Shown in pieces: positions 1 to 5,906 of a stretch of 15,054 bases of DNA; within the stretch, counting starts at the first letter, position 1, and the number at the start of each line of letters is the position of its first letter. The position numbers and the translations under genes are program-made. The DNA comes from CAYWHE01 sp964458125 (GTDB taxonomy: Bacteria; Bacteroidota; Bacteroidia; AKYH767-A; OLB10), in NCBI GenBank assembly GCA_964458125.1, contig CAYWHE010000092.1, positions 1-15,054 of the forward strand, written 5' to 3'. The notes beneath the pieces are model-generated. The model did no database searches. It saw only the letters and a list, made by a program, of their open reading frames with translations, and was not told the origin of the DNA.

Positions 1-16
1 GTCCTCACAAACGATG
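1..16 (-). repeat. Half of an inverted REP-like hairpin at the window edge
   Basis: The first 16 bases read gtcctcacaaacgatg. This is the reverse complement of the loop and one arm of the REP hairpins found downstream of the transposase (catcgtttgt-gaggac-acaaacgatg). The other arm must lie left of the window. Its orientation is opposite to the downstream copies, so the transposase gene is bracketed by inversely oriented REPs, the usual arrangement for RAYT genes. Confidence 0.75.
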
Positions 17-47
17 AAATTGGAATTTGTTTTACATTTACAGAGCA

Positions 48-572
48 ATGAATCTGAATAATATTTATTTTTTCACTGCTACTATACAGGGGTGGAAACA
101 TTTACTGAAGGATGATCCATACAAAGATATTATTATTGGTTCACTGAAATATTTAAGTGAAAAAGAATTAATTAATGTGTATGCCTTTGTAATTATGCCT
201 AATCACATTCATTTGATTTGGGAAATGCTTGGTAAAAACGGGAAAGAAATGCCTTACGAGTCATTCATGAAAGCTACCTCGCACCAGTTTCTTGCAAAAT
301 TGCGCAGGGAAAATCCTGAATTGCTTTTACAATATAAGGTTGAGTACGATGATTCACGACAGCACCGTTTTTGGAAAAGGGATGCATTACCCGTGGAGTT
401 ATATTCGGATAAAGTATTTGAACAGAAGTTTGATTATATTCACAATAACCCTGTTCAGGAACGATGGAACTTAGCCGATGAGCCCACTGATTACAAATAT
501 TCATCCGCCAAATTTTATGAAACCGAAATTGATGAGTTCGGATTTCTTAAACACTTTTCGGTATGGCAATAA
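48..572 (+). CDS. REP-associated tyrosine transposase (RAYT, Y1_Tnp/HUH family)
   Basis: A 174-residue single-strand DNA transposase of the IS200/IS605-like Y1 family, RAYT branch. Such enzymes nick and join at REP hairpins using an HUH metal-binding motif and a catalytic tyrosine. Visible signatures are the HUH motif H53-I-H55 in MPNHIHLIW and the RAYT motif around Y130 (DYIHNNPV), the likely nucleophile. The N-terminus (NNIYFFTAT, then WKHLL) and FWKRDALPVELYS before the tyrosine are also typical. I chose ATG at 48; an upstream TTG at 27 would add seven residues unlike the family. The length is normal and the frame intact, so it may be active. It lies between an inverted REP half at the left edge and four REP hairpins downstream. 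Its last 15 codons are repeated in that array. Base composition is more AT-rich than the neighbouring genes, consistent with acquisition. No clear promoter is visible in the 47 bases shown upstream. Confidence 0.9.
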   Translation: MNLNNIYFFTATIQGWKHLLKDDPYKDIIIGSLKYLSEKELINVYAFVIMPNHIHLIWEMLGKNGKEMPYESFMKATSHQFLAKLRRENPELLLQYKVEYDDSRQHRFWKRDALPVELYSDKVFEQKFDYIHNNPVQERWNLADEPTDYKYSSAKFYETEIDEFGFLKHFSVWQ

Positions 573-588
573 TGATTTCAGCTCCGAT

Positions 589-618
589 GCCATCGTTTGT
601 GAGGACACAAACGATGGC
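589..618 (+). repeat. REP hairpin 1
   Basis: A perfect 12-bp stem, gccatcgtttgt (589-600) paired with acaaacgatggc (607-618), around the loop gaggac (601-606). It begins 17 bases after the transposase stop codon. It may also act as a transcription barrier or mRNA-stabilising structure, as REPs can. Confidence 0.9.
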
Positions 619-686
619 AAAGGAAATTGATGAGTTCGGATTTCTTAAACACTTTTCGGTATGGCAATAATGATTTCAGCTCCGAT

Positions 687-716
687 GCCATCGTTTGTGA
701 GGACACAAACGATGGC
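687..716 (+). repeat. REP hairpin 2
   Basis: Identical to hairpin 1 in stem (12 bp) and loop (gaggac), and exactly 98 bases further on. Confidence 0.9.
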
Positions 717-786
717 AAAGGAAATTGATGAGTTTGGATTTCTTAAACACTATCCGGTATGGCAATAATGATTTCATCTCCGATCG

Positions 787-812
787 CATCGTTTGTGAGG
801 ACACAAACGATG
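787..812 (+). repeat. REP hairpin 3, shortened stem
   Basis: The core stem catcgtttgt/acaaacgatg (10 bp) around the loop gaggac is kept. The outer two pairs are lost because the left flank reads cg rather than gc. It is followed at 817-836 by a degenerate right half-hairpin (aggacataaacgatggtgaa). Confidence 0.85.
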
Positions 813-917
813 GCGAAGGACATAAACGATGGTGAAAAATTTTATGAAACTGAAATTGATGAGTTCGGATTTCTTAAACACTTTTCGGTATGGCAATAAT
901 GATTTCAGCTCCGATTA

Positions 918-943
918 CATCGTTTGTGAGGACACAAACGATG
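918..943 (+). repeat. REP hairpin 4, shortened stem
   Basis: A 10-bp stem catcgtttgt/acaaacgatg around gaggac, with the left flank changed to tta. It ends 11 bases before the -33-like TTG of the predicted promoter for the next gene. Confidence 0.85.
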
Positions 944-954
944 GCGAAAAAAAA

Positions 955-985
955 TTGACATAACCTGATACAATCAGTATTATTG
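955..985 (+). promoter_or_regulatory. Predicted promoter of the HMA gene
   Basis: TTG at 955-957 (within a full TTGACA), then 20 bases, then TATTATTG at 978-985. The latter matches the Bacteroidota -7 element TAnnTTTG at 5 of its 6 fixed positions. The start codon follows 20 bases later, so the leader would be short. The same stretch also reads as a sigma-70-like TTGACA, 17 bases, TATTAT. This is a pattern match only. Confidence 0.5.
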
Positions 986-1005
986 CCATGTAAAACAGGT
1001 TACTC

Positions 1006-1368
1006 ATGAAGAAAATATTTTTTATTCCGGCCGGAATAATTCTATTATGGATGATTCCATCGCTGATGAACGCCCAGTTACAAAAAAATGAAACCGTCAG
1101 CATCCGCACCCGGATCTATTGTGATCATTGCCTGCATTGTGAGTCCTGCAGCGCACGGATCATCCGGTTTGTCTATGCCGTCAAGGGAACGAAAAAAGCG
1201 AGCGTCAACCCCAAAGAGGAACTCATCACCGTAACCTTCGATCCGGGGAAAACCAGCCTGGTAAAAATCCGGGAGGCCGTCAATGCAGCCGGGTTTGAGG
1301 CCGATGACAGCAAACCCACGGCTGAAGCCGTTCAACAACTGGACGGCTGTTGCCGGAAAAGCAACTGA
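1006..1368 (+). CDS. Exported heavy-metal-associated (HMA) domain protein
   Basis: A 120-residue protein with an N-terminal signal peptide (MKKIFFIPAG..., likely cleaved near residue 23, after MNA) and one HMA-like ferredoxin-fold domain at about 30-102. The metal-binding loop is enlarged: C39-DH-C42-LH-C45-ES-C48, which is three overlapping CxxC motifs with H41 and H44 between them. C45-C48 aligns with the usual HMA CxxC; C39-C42 is extra. A second cysteine pair, C115-C116, lies near the C-terminus, as in related periplasmic mercury/copper-binding proteins of Bacteroidota. The probable role is binding soft metal ions (Cu, Hg, Zn or similar) in the periplasm, but the metal cannot be read from sequence. 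No transporter, P-type ATPase or regulator lies beside it. It converges with thiL, whose stop lies 34 bases away, and I see no terminator between them. Confidence 0.85.
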   Translation: MKKIFFIPAGIILLWMIPSLMNAQLQKNETVSIRTRIYCDHCLHCESCSARIIRFVYAVKGTKKASVNPKEELITVTFDPGKTSLVKIREAVNAAGFEADDSKPTAEAVQQLDGCCRKSN

Positions 1369-1402
1369 TAAGGAGTTTAAGTGAAAGAAGCCGTTGAATT
1401 TC

Positions 1403-2449
1403 TCAGGCCGGGTTCAGCGCATCCCATCCCCTGGCTTTTACCGGGTGGACCCGTCCGCCTTTATCAATGAGCATGCGGCCATAATCCGGGGAAGTGATAT
1501 GGCCGATGAGGTGAACGTCTTTTAATGTTTTAATTTTTTCGAAGTCGGCAAGGGAAACCGTAAACAACAATTCATAATCCTCGCCCCCATTCAAGGCACA
1601 GGTTACGGGATTCAGGTTGAACTCCTCCGCCAGTTCTGCCGCCTTGACATCGATGGGGATTTTTTCTTCAAACAACTGGCAGCCTGTACCGGAGGAACTG
1701 CAAAGATGGAGGATTTCGGAAGCCAGTCCGTCGGAGATGTCGATCATGGATGTCGGGAGGACGCCTGCCTGGGCCAGCGCTTCCACCACATCGCGGCGGG
1801 GCTCGGGTTTGAGCTGCCGTTCCAGGAGGTAATCGTAACCGCTCAGATCGGGTTGCATCCGGGGGTTACTCAAAAACACCTGCTTTTCCCGGTTCAGCAG
1901 TTGAAGCCCCAGGTAGGCTGCGCCCAGGTCGCCGGAAACGCATATCAGGTCGGTTTCTTTCGCCCCGTTTCGATATACCAGTTCCTTTTCCTCCGCCATG
2001 CCTATGGCTGTGATGCTGATGATTAGCCCTGAAGGAGAAGCCGTGGTATCACCGCCTACCAGGTCCACACCATATTTTTCACAGGCGATTTGAATGCCGG
2101 CGTAAAGTTCCTCCACGGCTTCTAAAGAATACCGGCTGGACAGGGCCAGACTAACCGTCAACTGGTAAGGCCGGGCATTCATGGCATATATATCGGAAAT
2201 ATTTACAACCACTGCCTTGTAACCCAAATGCTTAAGAGGACAATAGACCAGGTCAAAATGAACTCCTTCCACCAGCATATCCGTTGAAACAACCACCTTT
2301 TTGCCACCGGGATCTATTACTGCGGCGTCATCCCCGATACCGCACAGGGTACTTTTATTTTTAATTTTGGTACTTTCCCTGATGGCATCAATCAATCCGA
2401 ATTCACCTAAGGCGCTGATTTCTGTGCGGTTATCCCTGTTTTCAAACAT
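1403..2449 (-). CDS. thiL: Thiamine-monophosphate kinase
   Basis: A cytoplasmic enzyme that phosphorylates thiamine monophosphate with ATP to give thiamine diphosphate, the last step of cofactor synthesis. It is 348 residues with the AIR-synthase-like fold (PurM/ThiL/SelD family). Visible motifs are GIGDDAAVI (GDD at 39-41), STDMLVEGVHFD at 55-66, NISDIYAMNARP from about 83, GGDTT at 132-136, ISDGLASEI around 240, NGGEDYELLF at 287-296, and the C-terminal GWDAL at 341-345. These cover the nucleotide, Mg and substrate sites, so it should be active. I chose ATG at 2449, giving MFENRDNRTEISALGEFGL, which fits the family. A TTG at 2470 would add seven residues and would lie inside a predicted -7 element. 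It is a single gene with no other thiamine genes nearby. It diverges from the Fe-S carrier gene and converges with the HMA gene. Confidence 0.95.
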   Translation of the reverse strand: MFENRDNRTEISALGEFGLIDAIRESTKIKNKSTLCGIGDDAAVIDPGGKKVVVSTDMLVEGVHFDLVYCPLKHLGYKAVVVNISDIYAMNARPYQLTVSLALSSRYSLEAVEELYAGIQIACEKYGVDLVGGDTTASPSGLIISITAIGMAEEKELVYRNGAKETDLICVSGDLGAAYLGLQLLNREKQVFLSNPRMQPDLSGYDYLLERQLKPEPRRDVVEALAQAGVLPTSMIDISDGLASEILHLCSSSGTGCQLFEEKIPIDVKAAELAEEFNLNPVTCALNGGEDYELLFTVSLADFEKIKTLKDVHLIGHITSPDYGRMLIDKGGRVHPVKARGWDALNPA

Positions 2450-2467
2450 GCCCCGTTGCTTTTGGGT

Positions 2468-2475
2468 CAAAAATA
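2468..2475 (-). promoter_or_regulatory. Possible -7 element of the thiL promoter
   Basis: Read on the minus strand, this is TATTTTTG, a full match to TAnnTTTG. No good TTG is found 19-21 bases upstream. It would place transcription start only about 10-15 bases before the ATG at 2449. Confidence 0.35.
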
Positions 2476-2555
2476 ATGCAAAATCCTAACAATCACCGAA
2501 ATAGATTGTTATTACCCATGCAAACCGGAAATTTCAGCAAATGAGGCAGTTGCCA

Positions 2556-2586
2556 TTGGATGAGGCTCATTTTTTAGCTATCTTTG
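2556..2586 (+). promoter_or_regulatory. Predicted promoter of the Fe-S assembly genes
   Basis: TTG at 2556-2558, a 20-base spacer, and TATCTTTG at 2579-2586 together match the Bacteroidota housekeeping promoter (TTG about 20 bases from TAnnTTTG) at every fixed position. The carrier gene starts 29 bases further on. No other promoter this good is seen before sufB, so this may drive the whole cluster. Confidence 0.6.
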
Positions 2587-2615
2587 CAGAAGTTTTCAAC
2601 AGTTATTCATTATAA

Positions 2616-2942
2616 ATGATTACGATAACCGAAACAGCGAAAACCAAGCTGGACGACCTGAGAAAAACATCCCATTATGACGAGCAGTATTTCGTGCGGG
2701 TGGGTGTAGCCGGAGGCGGTTGCAGTGGACTGACATACGAACTTAATTTCGACAATAACCTGAAACCCGAAGATAAGGTGTTTGAAGATAAGGGAGTGAA
2801 AATCGTCTGCGACAAAAAAAGTTTCCTCTATCTTATTGGAACCGAATTACAGTTTACAGACGGTCTGAACGGAAAAGGGTTTGTCTTTAATAATCCGAAT
2901 GCCTCCCGAACCTGTGGCTGTGGAGAGAGTTTCTCTGTTTAG
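2616..2942 (+). CDS. sufA: A-type iron-sulfur cluster carrier protein (SufA/IscA/ErpA family)
   Basis: A 108-residue cytoplasmic HesB/YadR/IscA-type protein. It receives Fe-S clusters from the SufBCD scaffold and passes them to apo-enzymes. The three conserved cluster ligands are present: C36 in AGGGCSGLTY, and C100 and C102 in the C-terminal RTCGCGESF. An additional C65 is present. Length is typical. The start is the only sensible ATG: MITITETAKTKL aligns with the family N-terminus. It is the first gene of the Fe-S locus, 188 bases before sufB on the same strand, downstream of a good promoter match. The symbol sufA rests on context; sequence alone does not separate SufA from IscA or ErpA. 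Confidence 0.92.
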   Translation: MITITETAKTKLDDLRKTSHYDEQYFVRVGVAGGGCSGLTYELNFDNNLKPEDKVFEDKGVKIVCDKKSFLYLIGTELQFTDGLNGKGFVFNNPNASRTCGCGESFSV

Positions 2943-3095
2943 CAGGTTTAGAAAAAGGAAAAAGAACAAAAACCGATAACCTGCTCATGATACATTGGAA
3001 AATCAGTCAAGAACAAAAAACCATGCATTCAGGCTATATCATCCAGGAAAATTGTTGAGAATACCCGGCAGTTTTTTTTTGCCCCGTTTTCAAGT

Positions 3096-3110
3096 TTAGA
3101 ACAATTCTAA
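3096..3110. promoter_or_regulatory. Palindrome upstream of sufB, possible operator
   Basis: A perfect 6-bp inverted repeat, TTAGAA-caa-TTCTAA, lies 20 bases before the sufB start. This size and position would suit a dimeric regulator of Fe-S synthesis, but I do not recognise the motif. The rest of the gap (2943-3130) is A-rich, with a short direct repeat (aagaacaaaaa near 2962 and 3009) and a run of nine T at 3072-3080. No ORF or convincing terminator is seen. Confidence 0.25.
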
Positions 3111-3130
3111 TTAAGCAATTAAATCATACG

Positions 3131-4576
3131 ATGTCAGACGATCAGAAAATACTGGATAACATCGCACAGGCCGATTACAAATGGGGCTTTGTCAGCAACA
3201 TTGAGTCGGATAACGCTCCGATGGGTTTATCGGAAGACATCATCCGTTTTATTTCCAAAAAGAAGAATGAACCGTCCTGGCTGCTCGCATGGAGGCTGAA
3301 GGCATACCGCCACTGGCTGACCATGACAGAGCCCACCTGGCCCAATGTGCATTATCCGAAGATTGATTTTCAAAACATCATTTACTATTCGGCTCCAAAG
3401 CCACGAAAGACGTTAAACAGCCTGGATGAAGTGGATCCGGAAATCAGGGCCACCTTTGATAAGCTGGGAATTTCGCTGGAAGAACAGAAGCGTCTGTCCG
3501 GAGTCGCAGTTGATGCGGTTATCGACAGTGTTTCGGTAAAGACCACCTTCCGGGAGGAGCTTGCAAAACTCGGAATTATTTTCTCCTCCTTCAGCGAAGC
3601 CGTCCAGGAACACCCCGACCTGATAAAAGAGTATCTCGGATCTGTGGTGCCGATGACGGATAATTTTTATGCCGCATTGAACAGCGCTGTCTTCACCGAC
3701 GGTTCATTTTGTTATATCCCGAAGGGGGTGCGTTGCCCGATGGAGTTGTCCACCTATTTCCGGATCAATTCAGCGGGTACCGGGCAATTTGAACGTACGC
3801 TGATTATTGCTGACGAAGGCTCCTACGTCAGCTACCTCGAAGGATGCACCGCTCCCATGCGGGATGAAAACCAGTTGCATGCGGCCGTGGTGGAGATCTA
3901 TGCCCACCGCCAGGCCCAGGTAAAATATTCCACGGTACAGAACTGGTATCCGGGAGATAAGGAAGGAAAAGGGGGCATCTATAATTTCGTCACCAAGCGG
4001 GGATTGTGTGCCGCCGAACATGCCAAAATCAGCTGGACACAGGTGGAAACCGGTTCGGCCATTACCTGGAAATACCCCAGCGTGATTCTGAAGGGTGATC
4101 ATTCCATCGGGGAGTTTTATTCCGTGGCCGTCACCAATAACCATCAGCAGGCCGATACCGGGACCAAGATGATTCACCTGGGACGTCATACACGAAGTAC
4201 GATCATCTCCAAGGGCATCAGCGGGGGAAAAAGCCAGAACAGCTACCGGGGTCTGGTGCGGATAGGCAAAAAAGCCGACCAGGCCCGTAATTTTTCCCAG
4301 TGCGATTCCTTGTTGCTGGGCGACAGATGCGGTGCGCATACCTTTCCGTACCTGGAATGCGCCAACAACTCAGCCCGTGTGGAACACGAAGCCACCACCT
4401 CCAAGGTAGGCGAAGACCAGATATTTTACTGCAACCAGCGGGGCATTTCCACCGAAGATGCCGTAGGCCTTATTGTAAACGGTTACTGCAAGGAGGTGTT
4501 TAACCAGCTGCCCATGGAATTTGCCGTTGAAGCCCAGAAATTGCTCGCCATTTCATTGGAGGGATCGGTGGGGTAA
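3131..4576 (+). CDS. sufB: Fe-S cluster assembly scaffold SufB
   Basis: A 481-residue cytoplasmic scaffold subunit of the SufBC2D complex, on which the Fe-S cluster is built. The N-terminal helical part (1-130) is followed by the beta-helix core and C-terminal helices ending in the conserved LEGSVG. By my by-eye alignment, residues known to matter in E. coli SufB are all present: R211, N213, C239 (LEGCTAP), Q270 and W272 (TVQNWYPGD), K289, the acceptor C391 (SQCDSLLLGD, matching E. coli C405), and E418-H419-E420 (VEHEATTSK). The protein should therefore be functional. The start at ATG 3131 gives MSDDQKILDNIAQADYKWGF, which fits the family; no strong ribosome site precedes it. The sufC gene follows only after a 539-base gap holding a decayed insertion. 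Confidence 0.98.
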   Translation: MSDDQKILDNIAQADYKWGFVSNIESDNAPMGLSEDIIRFISKKKNEPSWLLAWRLKAYRHWLTMTEPTWPNVHYPKIDFQNIIYYSAPKPRKTLNSLDEVDPEIRATFDKLGISLEEQKRLSGVAVDAVIDSVSVKTTFREELAKLGIIFSSFSEAVQEHPDLIKEYLGSVVPMTDNFYAALNSAVFTDGSFCYIPKGVRCPMELSTYFRINSAGTGQFERTLIIADEGSYVSYLEGCTAPMRDENQLHAAVVEIYAHRQAQVKYSTVQNWYPGDKEGKGGIYNFVTKRGLCAAEHAKISWTQVETGSAITWKYPSVILKGDHSIGEFYSVAVTNNHQQADTGTKMIHLGRHTRSTIISKGISGGKSQNSYRGLVRIGKKADQARNFSQCDSLLLGDRCGAHTFPYLECANNSARVEHEATTSKVGEDQIFYCNQRGISTEDAVGLIVNGYCKEVFNQLPMEFAVEAQKLLAISLEGSVG

Positions 4577-4667
4577 TTATTCCGTTCAGGCGTTCAGAAG
4601 TTTGAAACCCGGATCCTATATGCTGAAAACACTTCTTCTGAAGGAAAATTCAAAAACCAGATTCCGA

Positions 4668-5083
4668 ATGCCTGCGGTTAAAGGATATTATGATTTGAAA
4701 GTTTGGAAGAAGGCCGGAATATGAAATGCCGGTATAAATAAATGGCTACTGGAAAAATTAAAACCTATGACTTTATTCTGACGGATCTGATGAGAAGTGC
4801 CGGCATATCCATGATGGCCCATATTGCAGCGGGTTTTGGCCGTAAAGGGAACCGGGAATTCTTTCCATGCCTGTCCATTTCTCATAGGTCGCTTGCTGAA
4901 CCGCAATGCCGCCGCTATGAAGGGCTTGAGCTGAATGATCTCAACCCGGCTGATTTTGAAAAAATGAACCTTCAGCCTGAAGAGGTGCCTGGCATGTTCA
5001 CCAGTTTAATGACTGCCTCTCAAAATCAGGTTTCAAAAACAAAAAATACTCCTGAACATTCAACTATAAAACTCACGAACTGA
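4668..5083 (+). pseudogene. Decayed four-helix-bundle (S23/IVP-type) protein gene inserted between sufB and sufC
   Basis: Remnant of a small four-helix-bundle protein of the 23S rRNA intervening-sequence/S23 type. The N-terminal piece from ATG 4668 reads MPAVKGYYDLKVWKKAGI (family hallmark DLxVWxKA) and stops at TGA 4722-4724. The body resumes in another frame at about 4742 as LMRSAGISMMAHIAAGFGRKGN, SISHRSLAEPQ and LNPADFEKMNLQPEEV, up to SLMTAS. The family core (R-x-A-x-S-I-x-x-N-I-A-E-G-x-G-R, then FLxIAxGSLxELQ) is recognisable but mutated: NIAEG became HIAAG, and GSLAELQ became RSLAEPQ. The middle of helix 1 and its linker are missing or scrambled. With a stop, a frame change and broken motifs I call it a pseudogene. 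The fragment 4742-5083 is still open for 113 codons. Bases 4577-4667 before it contain nothing I recognise. Confidence 0.75.
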
Positions 5084-5115
5084 TTTATCAATACCTATTA
5101 AACCTTTGAACCTGA

Positions 5116-5877
5116 ATGATGCTTAAAATAAAAAACCTGCATGCCAGGGTAAACGACAAACAAATCCTGGCCGGACTTTCGTTAACGGTTAACCCCGGCG
5201 AAGTACATGCCATCATGGGTCCGAACGGATCGGGCAAGAGTACCCTGGCTTCCGTGCTGGCGGGAAAAGATGCCTATGAGGTGACGGAAGGAGAAGTTAC
5301 CTATAAGGGAAAGAACCTCCTGGAACTCTCACCCGAGGAACGCGCACGGGAAGGTGTCTTCCTGGCCTTCCAATATCCCATAGAAATTCCCGGCGTCAGC
5401 AATGCGAACTTTTTGAAAACGGCCGTTAATGAAGTGCGCAGGCATAAAGGGCTTCAGCCATACGATTCCAAGGAGTTCCTGGTGAAGATGAAAGAAAAGA
5501 TGGCCCTGGTGGAGATGGATAAAGCCATGACGCAACGTTCCGTCAATGAAGGCTTCAGCGGAGGGGAGAAAAAGAGAAACGAAATTTTCCAGATGGCCAT
5601 GCTCGATCCGGTATTATGCATCCTTGATGAAACCGACTCCGGCCTCGACATTGACGCCCTGCGTATTGTAGCCAATGGGGTGAATGCCCTGCGGGATCAA
5701 CAACGTTCCTTTATTGTCATCACACACTACCAGCGGTTGCTGGATTACATCGTACCCGATTTTGTACACGTGCTGAGCAAGGGTCGTATCGTGAAAAGCG
5801 GTACCCGCGAACTGGCGCTTGAACTGGAAGAAAAGGGTTATGACTGGATCAAAGAAGAACAATCCTTAAACAATTGA
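5116..5877 (+). CDS. sufC: Fe-S cluster assembly ATPase SufC
   Basis: A 253-residue ABC-type ATPase of the SufBC2D complex. ATP binding drives the rearrangement of SufB-SufD needed for cluster building; it is soluble, not a transporter. Walker A GPNGSGKST is at 35-43, Q-loop Q86 in FQYP, ABC signature FSGGEKKR at 147-154, Walker B CILDE ending at E172, D-loop SGLD at 175-178, and switch H204 in ITHYQRLL. All catalytic residues are intact. Two adjacent ATG codons (5116 and 5119) can serve as start; they differ by one residue. It is separated from sufB by a decayed gene, so its transcription must cross that insertion or start within it. I see no good promoter match just upstream. Its stop codon overlaps a TTG in frame with sufD. 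Confidence 0.98.
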   Translation: MMLKIKNLHARVNDKQILAGLSLTVNPGEVHAIMGPNGSGKSTLASVLAGKDAYEVTEGEVTYKGKNLLELSPEERAREGVFLAFQYPIEIPGVSNANFLKTAVNEVRRHKGLQPYDSKEFLVKMKEKMALVEMDKAMTQRSVNEGFSGGEKKRNEIFQMAMLDPVLCILDETDSGLDIDALRIVANGVNALRDQQRSFIVITHYQRLLDYIVPDFVHVLSKGRIVKSGTRELALELEEKGYDWIKEEQSLNN

Positions 5878-5906
5878 ACCAACAGGCAGGCGTGAGCGAT
5901 AATAAA

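Larger units (their letters stand above)
525..949 (+). repeat. Tandem array of four 98-bp units (transposase 3' end plus REP hairpin)
   Basis: Four units are seen: 525-622 (which includes the real end of the transposase gene), 623-720, 721-818 and 852-949. Each contains the last 15 codons and TAA of the transposase, about 16 bases of trailer, and a REP hairpin. Units 1 and 2 are identical over 98 bases. By eye, unit 3 differs at about 7 positions and unit 4 at about 4. Between units 3 and 4 are 33 extra bases: a degenerate right half of a REP (817-836), then a longer stretch of transposase sequence starting at 837 that matches the gene from 510. The units are not a multiple of three, and each copy ends in the stop, so no extended protein is made. 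The array also accounts for most of the 433-base gap between the two genes; nothing else coding is seen there. Confidence 0.92.

Noticed and set aside
27..47. Upstream TTG start for the transposase
   Set aside because: It adds MFYIYRA, which is unlike the family; ATG at 48 gives the expected N-terminus.
525..949. Regular repeats suggesting a CRISPR array
   Set aside because: The intervening sequences are themselves copies of the transposase gene end, not unique spacers, the repeats are strong REP hairpins beside a RAYT gene, and no cas gene is present.
3072..3080. Run of nine T before sufB as a terminator of the carrier gene
   Set aside because: No stable stem precedes the run, so read-through from the upstream promoter into sufB remains likely.
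3770..4339. 189-codon minus-strand frame opposite sufB
   Set aside because: It is entirely antisense to a well-conserved gene and no family resemblance is seen.
4521..4724. 67-codon plus-strand frame overlapping the end of sufB
   Set aside because: Its first part is a shadow of sufB; only the last 18 codons matter, as the N-terminal piece of the decayed four-helix-bundle gene.
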